Below, piece after piece: positions 32,344 to 41,590 of a DNA stretch of 64,000 nt. Positions within the stretch are counted from its first letter, which is position 1, and each line of letters opens with the position of its first letter. Source of the DNA: Bacteroidota bacterium (GTDB taxonomy: Bacteria > Bacteroidota > Bacteroidia > Chitinophagales > Chitinophagaceae); the NCBI GenBank assembly GCA_018267725.1, contig JAFDXY010000015.1, forward strand, positions 62,001-126,000, read 5' to 3'. The translations under genes and the position numbers were made by a program. The notes beneath the pieces are model-generated. The model was given only the letters and a program-made list of their open reading frames with translations. It was not told the DNA's origin and made no database searches.

Positions 32344-34038
32344 CTAATTTAATTTTAGAATTATTGCCTGCCATGGTTGCAAACAAAGTTGCTTATCTGT
32401 AATATTAGGTTTGGTGTTATAATTATTTATTAGTGTTGTTGCATTGCTAATATTAAAAGAAGAAGAAGAAATAAACACATTGCTTTCATTACAAAAATTT
32501 AAAACTATTAATATTTTTTCATCATCAATACTTCGTGTAAAGGCAAATATTTTTTCATCATCTTCTGCCAACAATTCATAATCTCCGTAAACAAAAACGG
32601 GTAACAATTTTCTTAATGCAATCATTTTTCGTACATAATAAAGTATGCTATCAGCATCATCTTCTGCTAACGCAACGTTTATTTTATTATAATTATCATT
32701 TACTTTAAGCCAAGGAGTTGTATTTGTAAAACCTGCATTAATATTATTATTCCATTGAACGGGTGTACGGCTGTTTTCTCTTGAAACTTCTTTTTGTGCA
32801 TCAATAAAAGCTTGAGTGTTTTTACCATTAGCCACAAGATGTTTGTAATAATTAATGGTATGAATATCTCTGTAATCTTCAATAGTATTAAAGCGAATAT
32901 TAGTCATTCCAATTTCATCTCCTTGATATATATAAGGTGTGCCTCTCATGCTAAGTAAAAATGTAAACAACAATTTTGAAGATTCATTTCTAAAAACAGT
33001 ATCGTTTCCAAAACGGCTTACCATACGGCTTTGATCGTGTGTGGTAAAATATGCTGTGCCCCATCCATCGGTTTTAAAAACATCATTCCATTTAGTAAAA
33101 ATTTTTTTTAAGTCAGAAAGTTTTCGGTTGCTTGTATCGGGATAGTATAAATTATTTTTATCTCGTCCCCAATTAGCATGGTCAAAATGATAAAGTGTTT
33201 GCAATTCTTTTCGTTCTGTTGCAGTAAAAAGTAATGCTTGCTCAGGTGCTATTCCAGATGCTTCACCAACAGTCATTATATCATACTTGCTAAAAACTTC
33301 AACATTCATTTCTTGTATATAATTATGCAAGTGCGGACCAGATGCATAATAACTTAAACAATCATGTTCATATTCTTTAGGAATGTTTGGGTAGTTAATA
33401 TCTTTTGAAATAAAAGTAAATGCATCTAATCTAAAACCATCAACACCTTTATCAAGCCAAAACCTCATCATGCTATACATTTCTTTTCTTACAACTATAT
33501 TTTCCCAATTTAAATCGGGTTGTTTGCGGCTGAAATAATGTAAATAATAACTATTGGTTAATGCATCATAAGTCCACGCTCCTTCTTCATGAAAAAAACT
33601 AAAACGTTTTGGCGGAGTGCCTTTTTCTGCAGGCCACCAATGATAATAATTTCTATAAATATTATTACGGCTGCTTCTGCTTTGTTTAAACCATTCATGC
33701 TCATCACTAGTATGATTTAAAACCAAATCTGCAATAAGTTTAATACCACGTTTATGCAAACCTTTTAATAGTTCTTCAAAATCTTGCATACTTCCCATTT
33801 CGGGCATTATGTTTTTGTAATCACTTACATCATAACCCATATCATCATTTGGCGAACAAAAAATGGGGTTTAACCATACAACATTTATTCCTAATTTTTC
33901 TAAATAATCAAGTTTAGAAATAATTCCTTTTATATCTCCAATCCCATCGTTATTAGAATCTTTAAAACTTCTTGGATATATTTGATATACAATGGCTTCT
34001 TTCCACCATTGTTTGTTTTCTTTATTTATTGAATGCAT
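32344..34038 (-). CDS. GH13 alpha-glucosidase (oligo-1,6-glucosidase type)
   Basis: A 564-residue cytoplasmic enzyme (no signal peptide). GH13 motifs: VYQIYPRSFKDSNNDGIGDIKGI at the start, DLVLNHTSDEH, nucleophile Asp205 in DGFRLDAF, acid/base Glu259 in VGEASG, transition-state Asp335 in TTHDQSR. The subgroup markers (QPDLNW, RTPVQW) match MalL-like alpha-glucosidases that split glucose from malto- or isomalto-oligosaccharides or sucrose/trehalose-like disaccharides. It is transcribed divergently from the dioxygenase/amylase/MFS run and is followed by the AraC regulator. Confidence 0.93.
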   Translation of the reverse strand: MHSINKENKQWWKEAIVYQIYPRSFKDSNNDGIGDIKGIISKLDYLEKLGINVVWLNPIFCSPNDDMGYDVSDYKNIMPEMGSMQDFEELLKGLHKRGIKLIADLVLNHTSDEHEWFKQSRSSRNNIYRNYYHWWPAEKGTPPKRFSFFHEEGAWTYDALTNSYYLHYFSRKQPDLNWENIVVRKEMYSMMRFWLDKGVDGFRLDAFTFISKDINYPNIPKEYEHDCLSYYASGPHLHNYIQEMNVEVFSKYDIMTVGEASGIAPEQALLFTATERKELQTLYHFDHANWGRDKNNLYYPDTSNRKLSDLKKIFTKWNDVFKTDGWGTAYFTTHDQSRMVSRFGNDTVFRNESSKLLFTFLLSMRGTPYIYQGDEIGMTNIRFNTIEDYRDIHTINYYKHLVANGKNTQAFIDAQKEVSRENSRTPVQWNNNINAGFTNTTPWLKVNDNYNKINVALAEDDADSILYYVRKMIALRKLLPVFVYGDYELLAEDDEKIFAFTRSIDDEKILIVLNFCNESNVFISSSSFNISNATTLINNYNTKPNITDKQLCLQPWQAIILKLN

Positions 34039-34252
34039 ACGTTTTGCTATAATTTCTTTTTATATAATTTGAGTTGTTAATGTTAAATAACGTGTAAAAC
34101 AAAGATGAATAATTTTTTATTAGCTTACACTATATTATTTAAACATGCTGCCGTTTAAATAATAAATGGAAATATAGTATTATAAATTGAAAATAAAGTG
34201 CCAGCATTAACCAACCACCTATAGTAGTTTTATTTTCATTAAAATTTTTTAT

Positions 34253-35083
34253 ATGACTTTAATACCAGCTTCCGTTCTTGAGTTTTTAAAACAACCATAT
34301 CTGCTAACACAAGAGCAAATTAATTTTTATGAAAAGAACCGTTACATTAAATTAAAAGGTGTTTTTAATGAAGAAACACTTCAGTTTTTTAACCCTGTAA
34401 TTAGTGAGCAAGTAGCAAAAATGAATACAGTTAATACCTCTCTCGAAAACAGAACTACTTATGGCAAAGCCTTTCTTCAATTATTTAATTTATGGCGAGA
34501 AAATGAAACAATAAAAGAATTAGTGTTTAGTAAACGATTAGCAAAAATTGCAAGCGATTTAATGCAAACTTCAGGTACAAGACTTTATCATGATCAAGCA
34601 TTATTTAAAGAAGGCGGAGGAGGCATTACACCTTGGCACGCCGACCAATATTATTGGCCATTGCAAACAGATAAAACCATTACAGCATGGATGCCTTTAC
34701 AAGCCACACCTTTAGAGTTAGGCCCGCTTGAATTTAGTGCAGGCAGTCATCAAATTGTAGAAGGAAGAGATTTAGAAATTAGTGATGAAAGCGAAGTTTC
34801 AATACAACAAAAACTTAAAGTAACCAACTTTAAACATGTAATAGAACCATTTGAAGCAGGAGAAGTTAGCTTTCATTCAGGTTGGGTATTTCACAGAGCA
34901 GGAGCTAATACTACAAATACTATGAGAAAAGTAATGACGGCTATTTATATGGATAAAGAAATGAAACTAAAAAATCCTGAAAATAAAAATCAGGTTGATG
35001 ATTGGAATGCGTGGTGCCCCGGTGCTAAACCCGGAGAAATAATTAATACGCCTCTTAATCCGGTTTTATACGTTTCAAATTAA
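34253..35083 (+). CDS. Phytanoyl-CoA dioxygenase (PhyH) family protein
   Basis: A 276-residue Fe(II)/2-oxoglutarate dioxygenase-like protein. The metal triad is visible as H129xD131 (TPWHADQYYWP) and distal His213 (HSGWVFHRAGANT), with MRKVMTAIYMD after it. Substrates of bacterial PhyH proteins are diverse and cannot be named here. It heads the plus-strand run dioxygenase, sugar isomerase-like, GH13, MFS, only 9 bp before the next gene, so its substrate may be the sugar or sugar conjugate handled by that run. Confidence 0.88.
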   Translation: MTLIPASVLEFLKQPYLLTQEQINFYEKNRYIKLKGVFNEETLQFFNPVISEQVAKMNTVNTSLENRTTYGKAFLQLFNLWRENETIKELVFSKRLAKIASDLMQTSGTRLYHDQALFKEGGGGITPWHADQYYWPLQTDKTITAWMPLQATPLELGPLEFSAGSHQIVEGRDLEISDESEVSIQQKLKVTNFKHVIEPFEAGEVSFHSGWVFHRAGANTTNTMRKVMTAIYMDKEMKLKNPENKNQVDDWNAWCPGAKPGEIINTPLNPVLYVSN

Positions 35084-35092
35084 ATTTATTTT

Positions 35093-35983
35093 ATGTTATT
35101 TGAAACAAACTCGCATAACAAATCAAGTATTAATAAAAAAATAAACATAAAATACATTTGCCCTTTTTGGGGGCAAGAACATTTAGAAGCAAATGTTTTT
35201 ATTAATAAAGTAATAGAAAATAATTTTCAAGGTATTGAAATTCATTTACCCAAATCAAAATTATTTACAGCCAGTTTTATTGCAGAAATAAATAGTATAT
35301 ATAAAAAAAACCAAGCATTTGTTTTTATACCTCAACAATTAACAACTCCTGAAAATGAAACAGTAACAAAATACATTGCAAGAGTAAAAAAGAAATTACT
35401 TGAGCTAATATCTTATCAGCCAACTTTAATTAATTCGCACACAGGAAAAGATTATTATTCGTTTGATGATAATTGCCGAGTTATTGAAGCCTGTATGAAT
35501 ATTAGCAGCAAAACCGGAGTAAAAATTTTGCATGAAACACATCGTGGAAGGTTTTCTTTTCATGCAGCTTCTTTAATACCTTATCTTGAAAAATTTCCGG
35601 AAATTGAATTGACCGGCGACTTCTCACATTTTTGTACCGTATCAGAAAGTTTATTAAATGACCAACAAAGTTTTATAGAAAAAATAATTCCACACATATC
35701 TTATATTCATGCAAGAATAGGCCACGAGCAAGGCCCACAAGTAAATGATCCATTTGCACCCGAATGGAAAAATCATTTAACGCAATTTAAAAAATGGTGG
35801 AACAAAATATTAATACACAACATTAAGCAAGGCAAAAAAAAATATATTATTTGTACTGAATTTGGACCTGCCCCCTACATGCCTTGCTTACCTTTTACAC
35901 AACAACCAATTGCCAACCAATGGCAAATTAATTTAAAAATGAAGGAATATTTACAAGAACATTTTAAAGAAATTGTTTTATGA
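35093..35983 (+). CDS. Sugar phosphate isomerase/epimerase-like TIM-barrel protein
   Basis: A 296-residue AP-endonuclease-2/xylose-isomerase-like barrel: YICPFWGQEH, NNFQGIEIHLP, LINSHTGKDYYSFDD, VKILHETHRGRFSFHA, IELTGDFSHFCTVSES, ISYIHARIGHEQGPQVNDP and FGPAPYMP. His, Glu and Asp residues at strand ends (H in INSHTG, E in LHETHRGR, D in TGDFSH, H in YIHARIGH, E in CTEFGP) fit the divalent-metal site. No signal peptide. It overlaps the next gene by 4 bp (ATGA) and follows the dioxygenase by 9 bp. Confidence 0.82.
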   Translation: MLFETNSHNKSSINKKINIKYICPFWGQEHLEANVFINKVIENNFQGIEIHLPKSKLFTASFIAEINSIYKKNQAFVFIPQQLTTPENETVTKYIARVKKKLLELISYQPTLINSHTGKDYYSFDDNCRVIEACMNISSKTGVKILHETHRGRFSFHAASLIPYLEKFPEIELTGDFSHFCTVSESLLNDQQSFIEKIIPHISYIHARIGHEQGPQVNDPFAPEWKNHLTQFKKWWNKILIHNIKQGKKKYIICTEFGPAPYMPCLPFTQQPIANQWQINLKMKEYLQEHFKEIVL

Positions 35984-37566
35984 AAAAAAGTATCTATTCA
36001 ATCTTAATACATAAAATTATTTTTATTGCTGTTTTGTTTTCAACCAGCATTATAAATAGTAATGCACAAACCAATAAACACACTAAACAAAAAGGAGAAA
36101 TTATTTATCATGTATTTCAACGAAGTTTTTTTGATAGCAATGGAGATTTGCATGGAGATTTAAATGGCTTACGCCAAAAATTAGATTATCTACAAAACTT
36201 AGGTGTTACTTCCATACTGCTACTCCCTTTGTACGAAGCAGATTGTTATCATAATTATTTTGCTAACAATTTTGAAAAGATTGATTCTAAATACGGAACA
36301 ATGAACGATTATATTGCTTTAGTAAAAGAAATTCATAAAAGGGGTATGAAAATATATCTTGATATGGAAACACAATATGTTACCGAAAAACATTTGTGGT
36401 GGAAAGATGCGGTAGGCAATCTTAAATCTCCTTACAGCAATTATATTTTGTTTAAAGATGAAGCCCACACAATACCCGAAACAATGGTTTTTAATTTAAC
36501 GGAATTAAACAGCTATGATGGAAGTAAAATAAAAGTTACCACCGTTAATTTAAAAAATAAAGATGTTTTAAATTATAATATAAAATTATTTTCATTTTTT
36601 ACAGACCCTAATAATGATGGAAAATTTGATGATGGTGCAGATGGTTTTAGGCTTGACCATACCATGGATCATTTAGATAAAAAACCAACGCTCACTAATT
36701 TGTTTAACGATTTCTGGTTGCCATTAATTCAAAAAATAAAATCAATAAACGGAAATATAAAATTCATGGCAGAGCAGGCTGATTGGAGTGATTTTGGATT
36801 TGAATATTTTAAGAAAGCTGATATTGATAGAGTATTTGCATTTGGATTAACCTATGCTATCTTAACTTTTAATAAAGACAAAATAGTAAAGTTGGCAGAT
36901 ACTATTCTTCATTCAACACCTAAAGGAAAAGAGCAAATTATTTTTATTGAAAATCATGATATGGATCGTTCTGCTACTGTTTTAAAAAACGATTCAAGTA
37001 AACAAAGAGTAGCCGCTGCTCTTTTATTATTAATTGGTGGTGTGCCTTCAATATATTACGGACAAGAAATTGGAATGCGTGGCCATGGCGGTTTTGGTGT
37101 GTTTGGTAATACCGATGGAAATGATATTCCAATGCGTGAAGCATTTGAGTGGTATAAATCCGGAGCGGTAGGAAAAGGTATGGCAATATGGTATAAAAAT
37201 ACCGGCCCTTGGTGGGATCATACAAACATAAAACCCAACGATGGTATTTCTTTAGAAGAAGAACAAAACAATAAAAATTCATTATTTAATTTCTATAAAA
37301 AAATAATTAACCTTCGTCAAAACAATATTGCATTATCTACAGGTAATTATCAAAATACAGAAAACGATAATAACAATGTATTTAGTTTTACAAGAGAAGC
37401 AGAAAAAAATAAAGTTTTGGTAGCAGTAAATCTTTCTAACCAAAATCAAACAGTAAATCTTAAATCTTCAAATACAAAATATATTCCGTTATACGGTAAA
37501 ACAAAAATTAATAACAACAACTTCCAATTAAATCCATACGAAATTATGGTGTGGGCAATTCAATAA
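35980..37566 (+). CDS. Secreted GH13 alpha-amylase
   Basis: A 528-residue exported enzyme (signal peptide ending SSTSIINSNAQ-like, about residue 30; the visible stretch is FSTSIINSNAQ). GH13 motifs: IIYHVFQRSFFDSNGDLHGDL, nucleophile Asp226 in DGFRLDHTMDH, acid/base Glu265 in FMAEQADW, Asp327 in IENHDMDRS. Region I is unusual (YLDMETQYVTEKH instead of DxxxNH), so the first conserved Asn-His is replaced. It should attack alpha-glucan in the periplasm or outside. It overlaps the epimerase-like gene by 4 bp and is followed by an MFS transporter. Confidence 0.9.
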   Translation: MKKSIYSILIHKIIFIAVLFSTSIINSNAQTNKHTKQKGEIIYHVFQRSFFDSNGDLHGDLNGLRQKLDYLQNLGVTSILLLPLYEADCYHNYFANNFEKIDSKYGTMNDYIALVKEIHKRGMKIYLDMETQYVTEKHLWWKDAVGNLKSPYSNYILFKDEAHTIPETMVFNLTELNSYDGSKIKVTTVNLKNKDVLNYNIKLFSFFTDPNNDGKFDDGADGFRLDHTMDHLDKKPTLTNLFNDFWLPLIQKIKSINGNIKFMAEQADWSDFGFEYFKKADIDRVFAFGLTYAILTFNKDKIVKLADTILHSTPKGKEQIIFIENHDMDRSATVLKNDSSKQRVAAALLLLIGGVPSIYYGQEIGMRGHGGFGVFGNTDGNDIPMREAFEWYKSGAVGKGMAIWYKNTGPWWDHTNIKPNDGISLEEEQNNKNSLFNFYKKIINLRQNNIALSTGNYQNTENDNNNVFSFTREAEKNKVLVAVNLSNQNQTVNLKSSNTKYIPLYGKTKINNNNFQLNPYEIMVWAIQ

Positions 37567-37605
37567 TGTATTTGTAAGAACAATTTAAAACATCTAACGC
37601 ATTGT

Positions 37606-39096
37606 ATGTTTTCATTTCAAAAAAAATTAACCAATGGTTTTTATGCTGTTCTTAGTTTACCCGTAACTGCTGTTGGTTTTTCATTATCAACTCAGGTTGC
37701 TGTTTTAAGTTGGATACTTAATACAAAATATAATTTGCATATTGAAGATGTTGCATTGGTTTGGTTAGCAGGCCCGGTATCGGGTATTATTATGCAACCA
37801 ATTGTAGGAATGATAAGTGATAAAAGTTGGTTTTGGGGTGGGCGAAGAAAACCTTTTATTGCTTTAGGTGGAATATTAGGTACGTTAATGTTAATTGGAT
37901 TGGTGAAGATTGATGCTATTAGTAAAATGTTTGGTGGAGCACATTCTGTTTTTATAATTGCAGTTATTGTTGCGTTGCTGCTTGATATGTCTATTAATGT
38001 TACTTTCAATCCTGCACGTTCTATTATTGCAGATGTAACGCCACAAGGAGAAGCAAGAACAAAAGGCTACTCGTGGATGCAAGTTTTATCGGGTAGTTTT
38101 TCTATTGCAGCCTATTTTATATCGGTTGTATTTGGAAATATTTTTTTAATATATGTTGCAGCCATTCTTGTTTTTTTATTTTCAATTGTTCCTCTTTTTT
38201 TTATTAAAGAACCAAGCGTTTTAGAAGCAAGCACAACAAATCGCCCAGGTAAAAAAACATCATTCATAAAAGGATTAAAAATTGTATTGCCTTTATACGG
38301 ATTTATTTTTTATGCAGTGTTTATTGCTTTAAATAAAGTTTTATTAGCAGGTAAGTGGGATGCATATCAAACTTCATTACTTTATATATGCATCATCATT
38401 ACAATTATATTAGGTGTTTTTATTATATTAAAAGGAAGAAAAAAAACATCTAATGAAATTGAATTTCAAAAAATTCTTTTAGCACATTCTTTTACATGGC
38501 TTGGATTGCAAAGTATGTTTGTAATGATATTTTTTTATGTACAGGAAAAAATAATTCCTGTTGTTGCCAACAAAACAATAATAGCAAATAGTTTTTCTTC
38601 TTTCTTTACAGGTAAAATAAATGATGCTGAAAAATCTGCAGGCAATATACTTTCGTTAGGTTTACTAATTTTTAATTTTGTAGCAGCCCTTTTGCCAGTA
38701 TTGGTTTTAGAGCCATTAACAAAAAGAAAAGGCAAAATAAAAACCTATGTTTTAGCTTTATCTTGGTTGCTAATAGGTTATGGATTTTTATATTTATTTG
38801 GTACAGCAGAACTTAATTTTTACATTGGAATGTTTATATGTGGAGTGGGCTGGTCGGCAGTTATATCTATAGTTTTTGCAATTATGTCTGAAAAAGTAGA
38901 TGCAGCAAAAATGGGTTTATATATGGGTTTGTTTAATTTTTGTGTAGTGTTTCCGTCTATGATGACGGTAGGTGTATCAAAAATTATAAACGAATCAAAA
39001 AATCAATCTACACTATTTCTTATTGCATTTATTTCGTTACTTATTTCTGTAATTTTTTGGTTGTTTGTTAAAGAACAAAATAATTCAGTTAAATAA
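37606..39096 (+). CDS. MFS sugar transporter
   Basis: A 496-residue, roughly 12-helix major facilitator. The N-terminal half has GFSLSTQVAVLSWIL, WLAGPVSGIIMQPIVGMISDKSWFWGGRRKPFIALGG (loop 2-3 motif with D and RRKP) typical of SLC45/GPH-like sucrose or maltose transporters of Bacteroidota. It presumably imports the oligosaccharide released by the upstream amylase for the cytoplasmic alpha-glucosidase. It lies 39 bp behind the amylase. No SusC or SusD gene is present in the window. Confidence 0.9.
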   Translation: MFSFQKKLTNGFYAVLSLPVTAVGFSLSTQVAVLSWILNTKYNLHIEDVALVWLAGPVSGIIMQPIVGMISDKSWFWGGRRKPFIALGGILGTLMLIGLVKIDAISKMFGGAHSVFIIAVIVALLLDMSINVTFNPARSIIADVTPQGEARTKGYSWMQVLSGSFSIAAYFISVVFGNIFLIYVAAILVFLFSIVPLFFIKEPSVLEASTTNRPGKKTSFIKGLKIVLPLYGFIFYAVFIALNKVLLAGKWDAYQTSLLYICIIITIILGVFIILKGRKKTSNEIEFQKILLAHSFTWLGLQSMFVMIFFYVQEKIIPVVANKTIIANSFSSFFTGKINDAEKSAGNILSLGLLIFNFVAALLPVLVLEPLTKRKGKIKTYVLALSWLLIGYGFLYLFGTAELNFYIGMFICGVGWSAVISIVFAIMSEKVDAAKMGLYMGLFNFCVVFPSMMTVGVSKIINESKNQSTLFLIAFISLLISVIFWLFVKEQNNSVK

Positions 39097-39105
39097 TATT
39101 TCTGT

Positions 39106-39963
39106 TTATTTCTGATATACTCTTACATAATCTATTAAAAATTGAGAAGGAAGTGTGTTATCAGGAATTGTTTCGTTTGCTTGACCTAATGCTGTATTAA
39201 TTACCATATAAAATTTTTCGTGAAACGGATTATTACCTTTTACTGCATTTTTAATATTCCGAATAGCAACTTCATTCATTAAATTATCATCCATATAAAT
39301 TTTAATATAATCTTCATCCCAATCCATTGTCCATATATGAAAATTATTCCAATAATCAGCATTGCCAAATTTATTAATCAGAAAACTTTTAGCATTCCAA
39401 CTACTACTTCCATTATTTCCTTCCCATGCTGCATTAGCATGCATTAAACCTCTGTAATATTCCATAATATCTATTTCTCCACAAGCCGGCCAAGTTACAG
39501 TACCTCGGTTTGCACCCAGCATCCAAAATGCAGGCCACTGGCCTTTTGCAATATTTATTTTTGCACGTATTTGTATTTTTCCATATTTAAATTCAAATTT
39601 TCCTTTACTTATTACCGAAGCAGATGTGTAATTAACTGTTTTGGTGTTATAACGCCAATCATTACTGTTTGAATTGTAAAAACTATTTTCTTTAATTTCT
39701 TTTTTAGTGGTAATAATTAATGTGCCGTTAGCAACTTTTGCATTTTCTTTTTGATACCATTGAGGTTCTTTGTTTCTTATTAACCCAATTTCATAATTCC
39801 ATTTAGTAGAATCGGGCACTCCTGTATAATTAAATTCATCGCTAAACACTAAATGATATTCGTTGTAATGAAATGATTGTTTGTTTGTTACACGAGTAAA
39901 TCTATAACTCATTAACAAAAATGTTGTAGCAAAAAATAATGTTATGGTTAAATTTTTTTTCAT
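39106..39963 (-). CDS. GH16 family glycoside hydrolase
   Basis: I start at ATG 39963 (MKKNLTITLFFATTFLLMSYRF), which gives an N-terminal export signal; the longer frame adds 11 residues. The 285-residue enzyme carries the GH16 catalytic signature GEIDIMEYYRG (Glu163 nucleophile, Asp165, Glu168 acid/base) within TWPACGEIDIMEY, plus LVFSDEFNYTG at the start, QWPAFWMLG, and NFHIWTMDWDEDYIKIYMDD. It should cleave beta-1,3-type glucan (laminarin-like). Convergent with the MFS gene, 9 bp apart. Confidence 0.92.
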   Translation of the reverse strand: MKKNLTITLFFATTFLLMSYRFTRVTNKQSFHYNEYHLVFSDEFNYTGVPDSTKWNYEIGLIRNKEPQWYQKENAKVANGTLIITTKKEIKENSFYNSNSNDWRYNTKTVNYTSASVISKGKFEFKYGKIQIRAKINIAKGQWPAFWMLGANRGTVTWPACGEIDIMEYYRGLMHANAAWEGNNGSSSWNAKSFLINKFGNADYWNNFHIWTMDWDEDYIKIYMDDNLMNEVAIRNIKNAVKGNNPFHEKFYMVINTALGQANETIPDNTLPSQFLIDYVRVYQK

Positions 39964-40027
39964 AATTATTACTTTGTCTAAAATGAATAGGTTCAAAATT
40001 TTTCAACCAAAACATTCACTTAAAATA

Positions 40028-40726
40028 TTATAAATCTCCTAACTGTGGTCTTATAACAATATCTTCTACACAAGCTTGCGGAGATAGTTGAGATGCAGTA
40101 TAAACTAATTTAGCAATATCGCTGGTTTGCATAATTCTGTTTTCATCAATACCTGCCCAACTATCAGTATAAACGGCCCCGGGCATTACGGCAGTAACTT
40201 TTATATTAAATGGTTTTAATTCTTCACGCAAGTTTTTGCTAAACCCCAATAATGCAAATTTGCTTATGCTATAACTGCCGCCATTGGCATACGCTTGTAA
40301 TGAAGCAATAGAGCATATATTAAAAATATGTTTATGTTTTGTAATTGAATCATTCATCATTGCGGGCAATAAGGTTCTTGATAAATGATAAGCACTCATT
40401 AAGTTGATGTTCAACATTTTTTCTAATACATCATCACTTTCATTATAAACAGATCCTTGTATAAAATTGCCTGCATTATTAATTAAAATATCGGGTACCC
40501 CAAATTGCAAACACCATTTACCAAAAGCAATTACTTCTTCTTTAATACTTAAGTCAACCGTTTTGGTATAAATAGTTGTTGATGGAATTTTACTTTTTAT
40601 ATCTGCGGCAGTTGCATTTAATACTATTTCGTTTCTTGCACATAACAATAAAATATTATTGGCTGCAAACTGTTCTGCAAACGCTTTGCCCAATCCTTTT
40701 GATGCTCCTGTAATTACAACAATCAT
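40028..40726 (-). CDS. Short-chain dehydrogenase/reductase
   Basis: A 232-residue classical SDR: cofactor loop VVITGASKGLGKAFAEQ, ILINNAGNF, catalytic Ser in NICSIASLQAY, YSISK (Tyr and Lys) and the VMPGAVYTDSW end. The basic cofactor loop is compatible with NADP(H). Substrate unknown. It is divergent from the HAD phosphatase gene across a 102-bp gap. Confidence 0.93.
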   Translation of the reverse strand: MIVVITGASKGLGKAFAEQFAANNILLLCARNEIVLNATAADIKSKIPSTTIYTKTVDLSIKEEVIAFGKWCLQFGVPDILINNAGNFIQGSVYNESDDVLEKMLNINLMSAYHLSRTLLPAMMNDSITKHKHIFNICSIASLQAYANGGSYSISKFALLGFSKNLREELKPFNIKVTAVMPGAVYTDSWAGIDENRIMQTSDIAKLVYTASQLSPQACVEDIVIRPQLGDL

Positions 40727-40828
40727 AATAATAAGTATAAGTACGAAGTTAAAATTAACTTGTAAATATAATTATGAATTATACTTCTAATTTTATACAA
40801 CACGCTTTGTAACTTGTATTTTTGTTTT

Positions 40829-41524
40829 ATGCAATACAAACATTTGTTTTTTGATTTAGACCATACACTGTGGGATTTTGAAACCAACGCTAAAGAATCT
40901 TTACATGATTTATACAATAAACATGCACTTGCCAATAAAGGCATAACAATATTTAATGATTTTTTTGCCAAATACAGTTATCATAACGAACGCTTGTGGG
41001 ATAGATACACAAAGGGTTTTATTAAACAAGATGAATTAAGATGGAAACGCATGTGGCTAACTTTATTAGAATATAAACTTGCAGATGAAGTATTAAGCAA
41101 AAAACTTTCTACCGATTTTTTAGAATTGCTTCCAACCAAAAAAAACCTTTTCCCTTATACTGTAGAAATTCTTACTTACTTAAATAATAAAGGTTATACC
41201 ATGCATTTGGTAACCAATGGTTTTGAAAGTGTACAACATAAAAAATTAAGCAACAGCAATCTTAATGGTTTTTTTAAAGAAGTAATTACATCAGAAGCAA
41301 GCAACAGTTTAAAACCCAATAAAGAAATTTTTGATTACGCTTTAAATAAAAGTAAAGCCAGTGTAAAAGAAAGTATTATGATTGGCGATAATTTAGATGC
41401 AGATATTAAAGGCGGAATGAATGCAGGCTTAGATACCATTTTTGTAAATCATTTAAACATTAAGCCACATATTAAAGCCACACATGAAATTACTCATTTA
41501 AAAGAGTTAGAAACAATATTATAA
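40829..41524 (+). CDS. HAD hydrolase, YjjG-like nucleotidase
   Basis: A 231-residue HAD phosphatase starting MQYKHLFFDLDHTLWDFE (nucleophile DxD), with MHLVTNGFESVQHKKL (motif II), NSLKPNKEIFDYAL (motif III Lys) and IMIGDNLDADIKGGMNAGL (motif IV). The DLDHTLWDFE start and helical cap match YjjG/YfnB pyrimidine 5'-nucleotidases. A TATTTTTG box at 40817-40824 ends only four bases before the ATG; if it is the -7 element the mRNA would be leaderless. I use the ATG rather than a TTG five codons upstream. Confidence 0.92.
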   Translation: MQYKHLFFDLDHTLWDFETNAKESLHDLYNKHALANKGITIFNDFFAKYSYHNERLWDRYTKGFIKQDELRWKRMWLTLLEYKLADEVLSKKLSTDFLELLPTKKNLFPYTVEILTYLNNKGYTMHLVTNGFESVQHKKLSNSNLNGFFKEVITSEASNSLKPNKEIFDYALNKSKASVKESIMIGDNLDADIKGGMNAGLDTIFVNHLNIKPHIKATHEITHLKELETIL

Positions 41525-41530
41525 AAAATT

Positions 41531-41560
41531 AATCCCGAAGGTTTTAAGCTCTTCGGGATT
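41531..41560 (-). terminator. Terminator between convergent genes
   Basis: AATCCCGAAG (41531-41540) and CTTCGGGATT (41551-41560) form a perfect 10-bp stem around a 10-base loop. On the minus strand it is followed by AATTTTTTAT, so it best serves the small Cys-rich gene; on the plus strand it lies 6 bp after the HAD stop and may act there as well. Confidence 0.85.
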
Positions 41561-41590
41561 AGTTGGTGTTTTAAAAAAGTAAAACTACAA

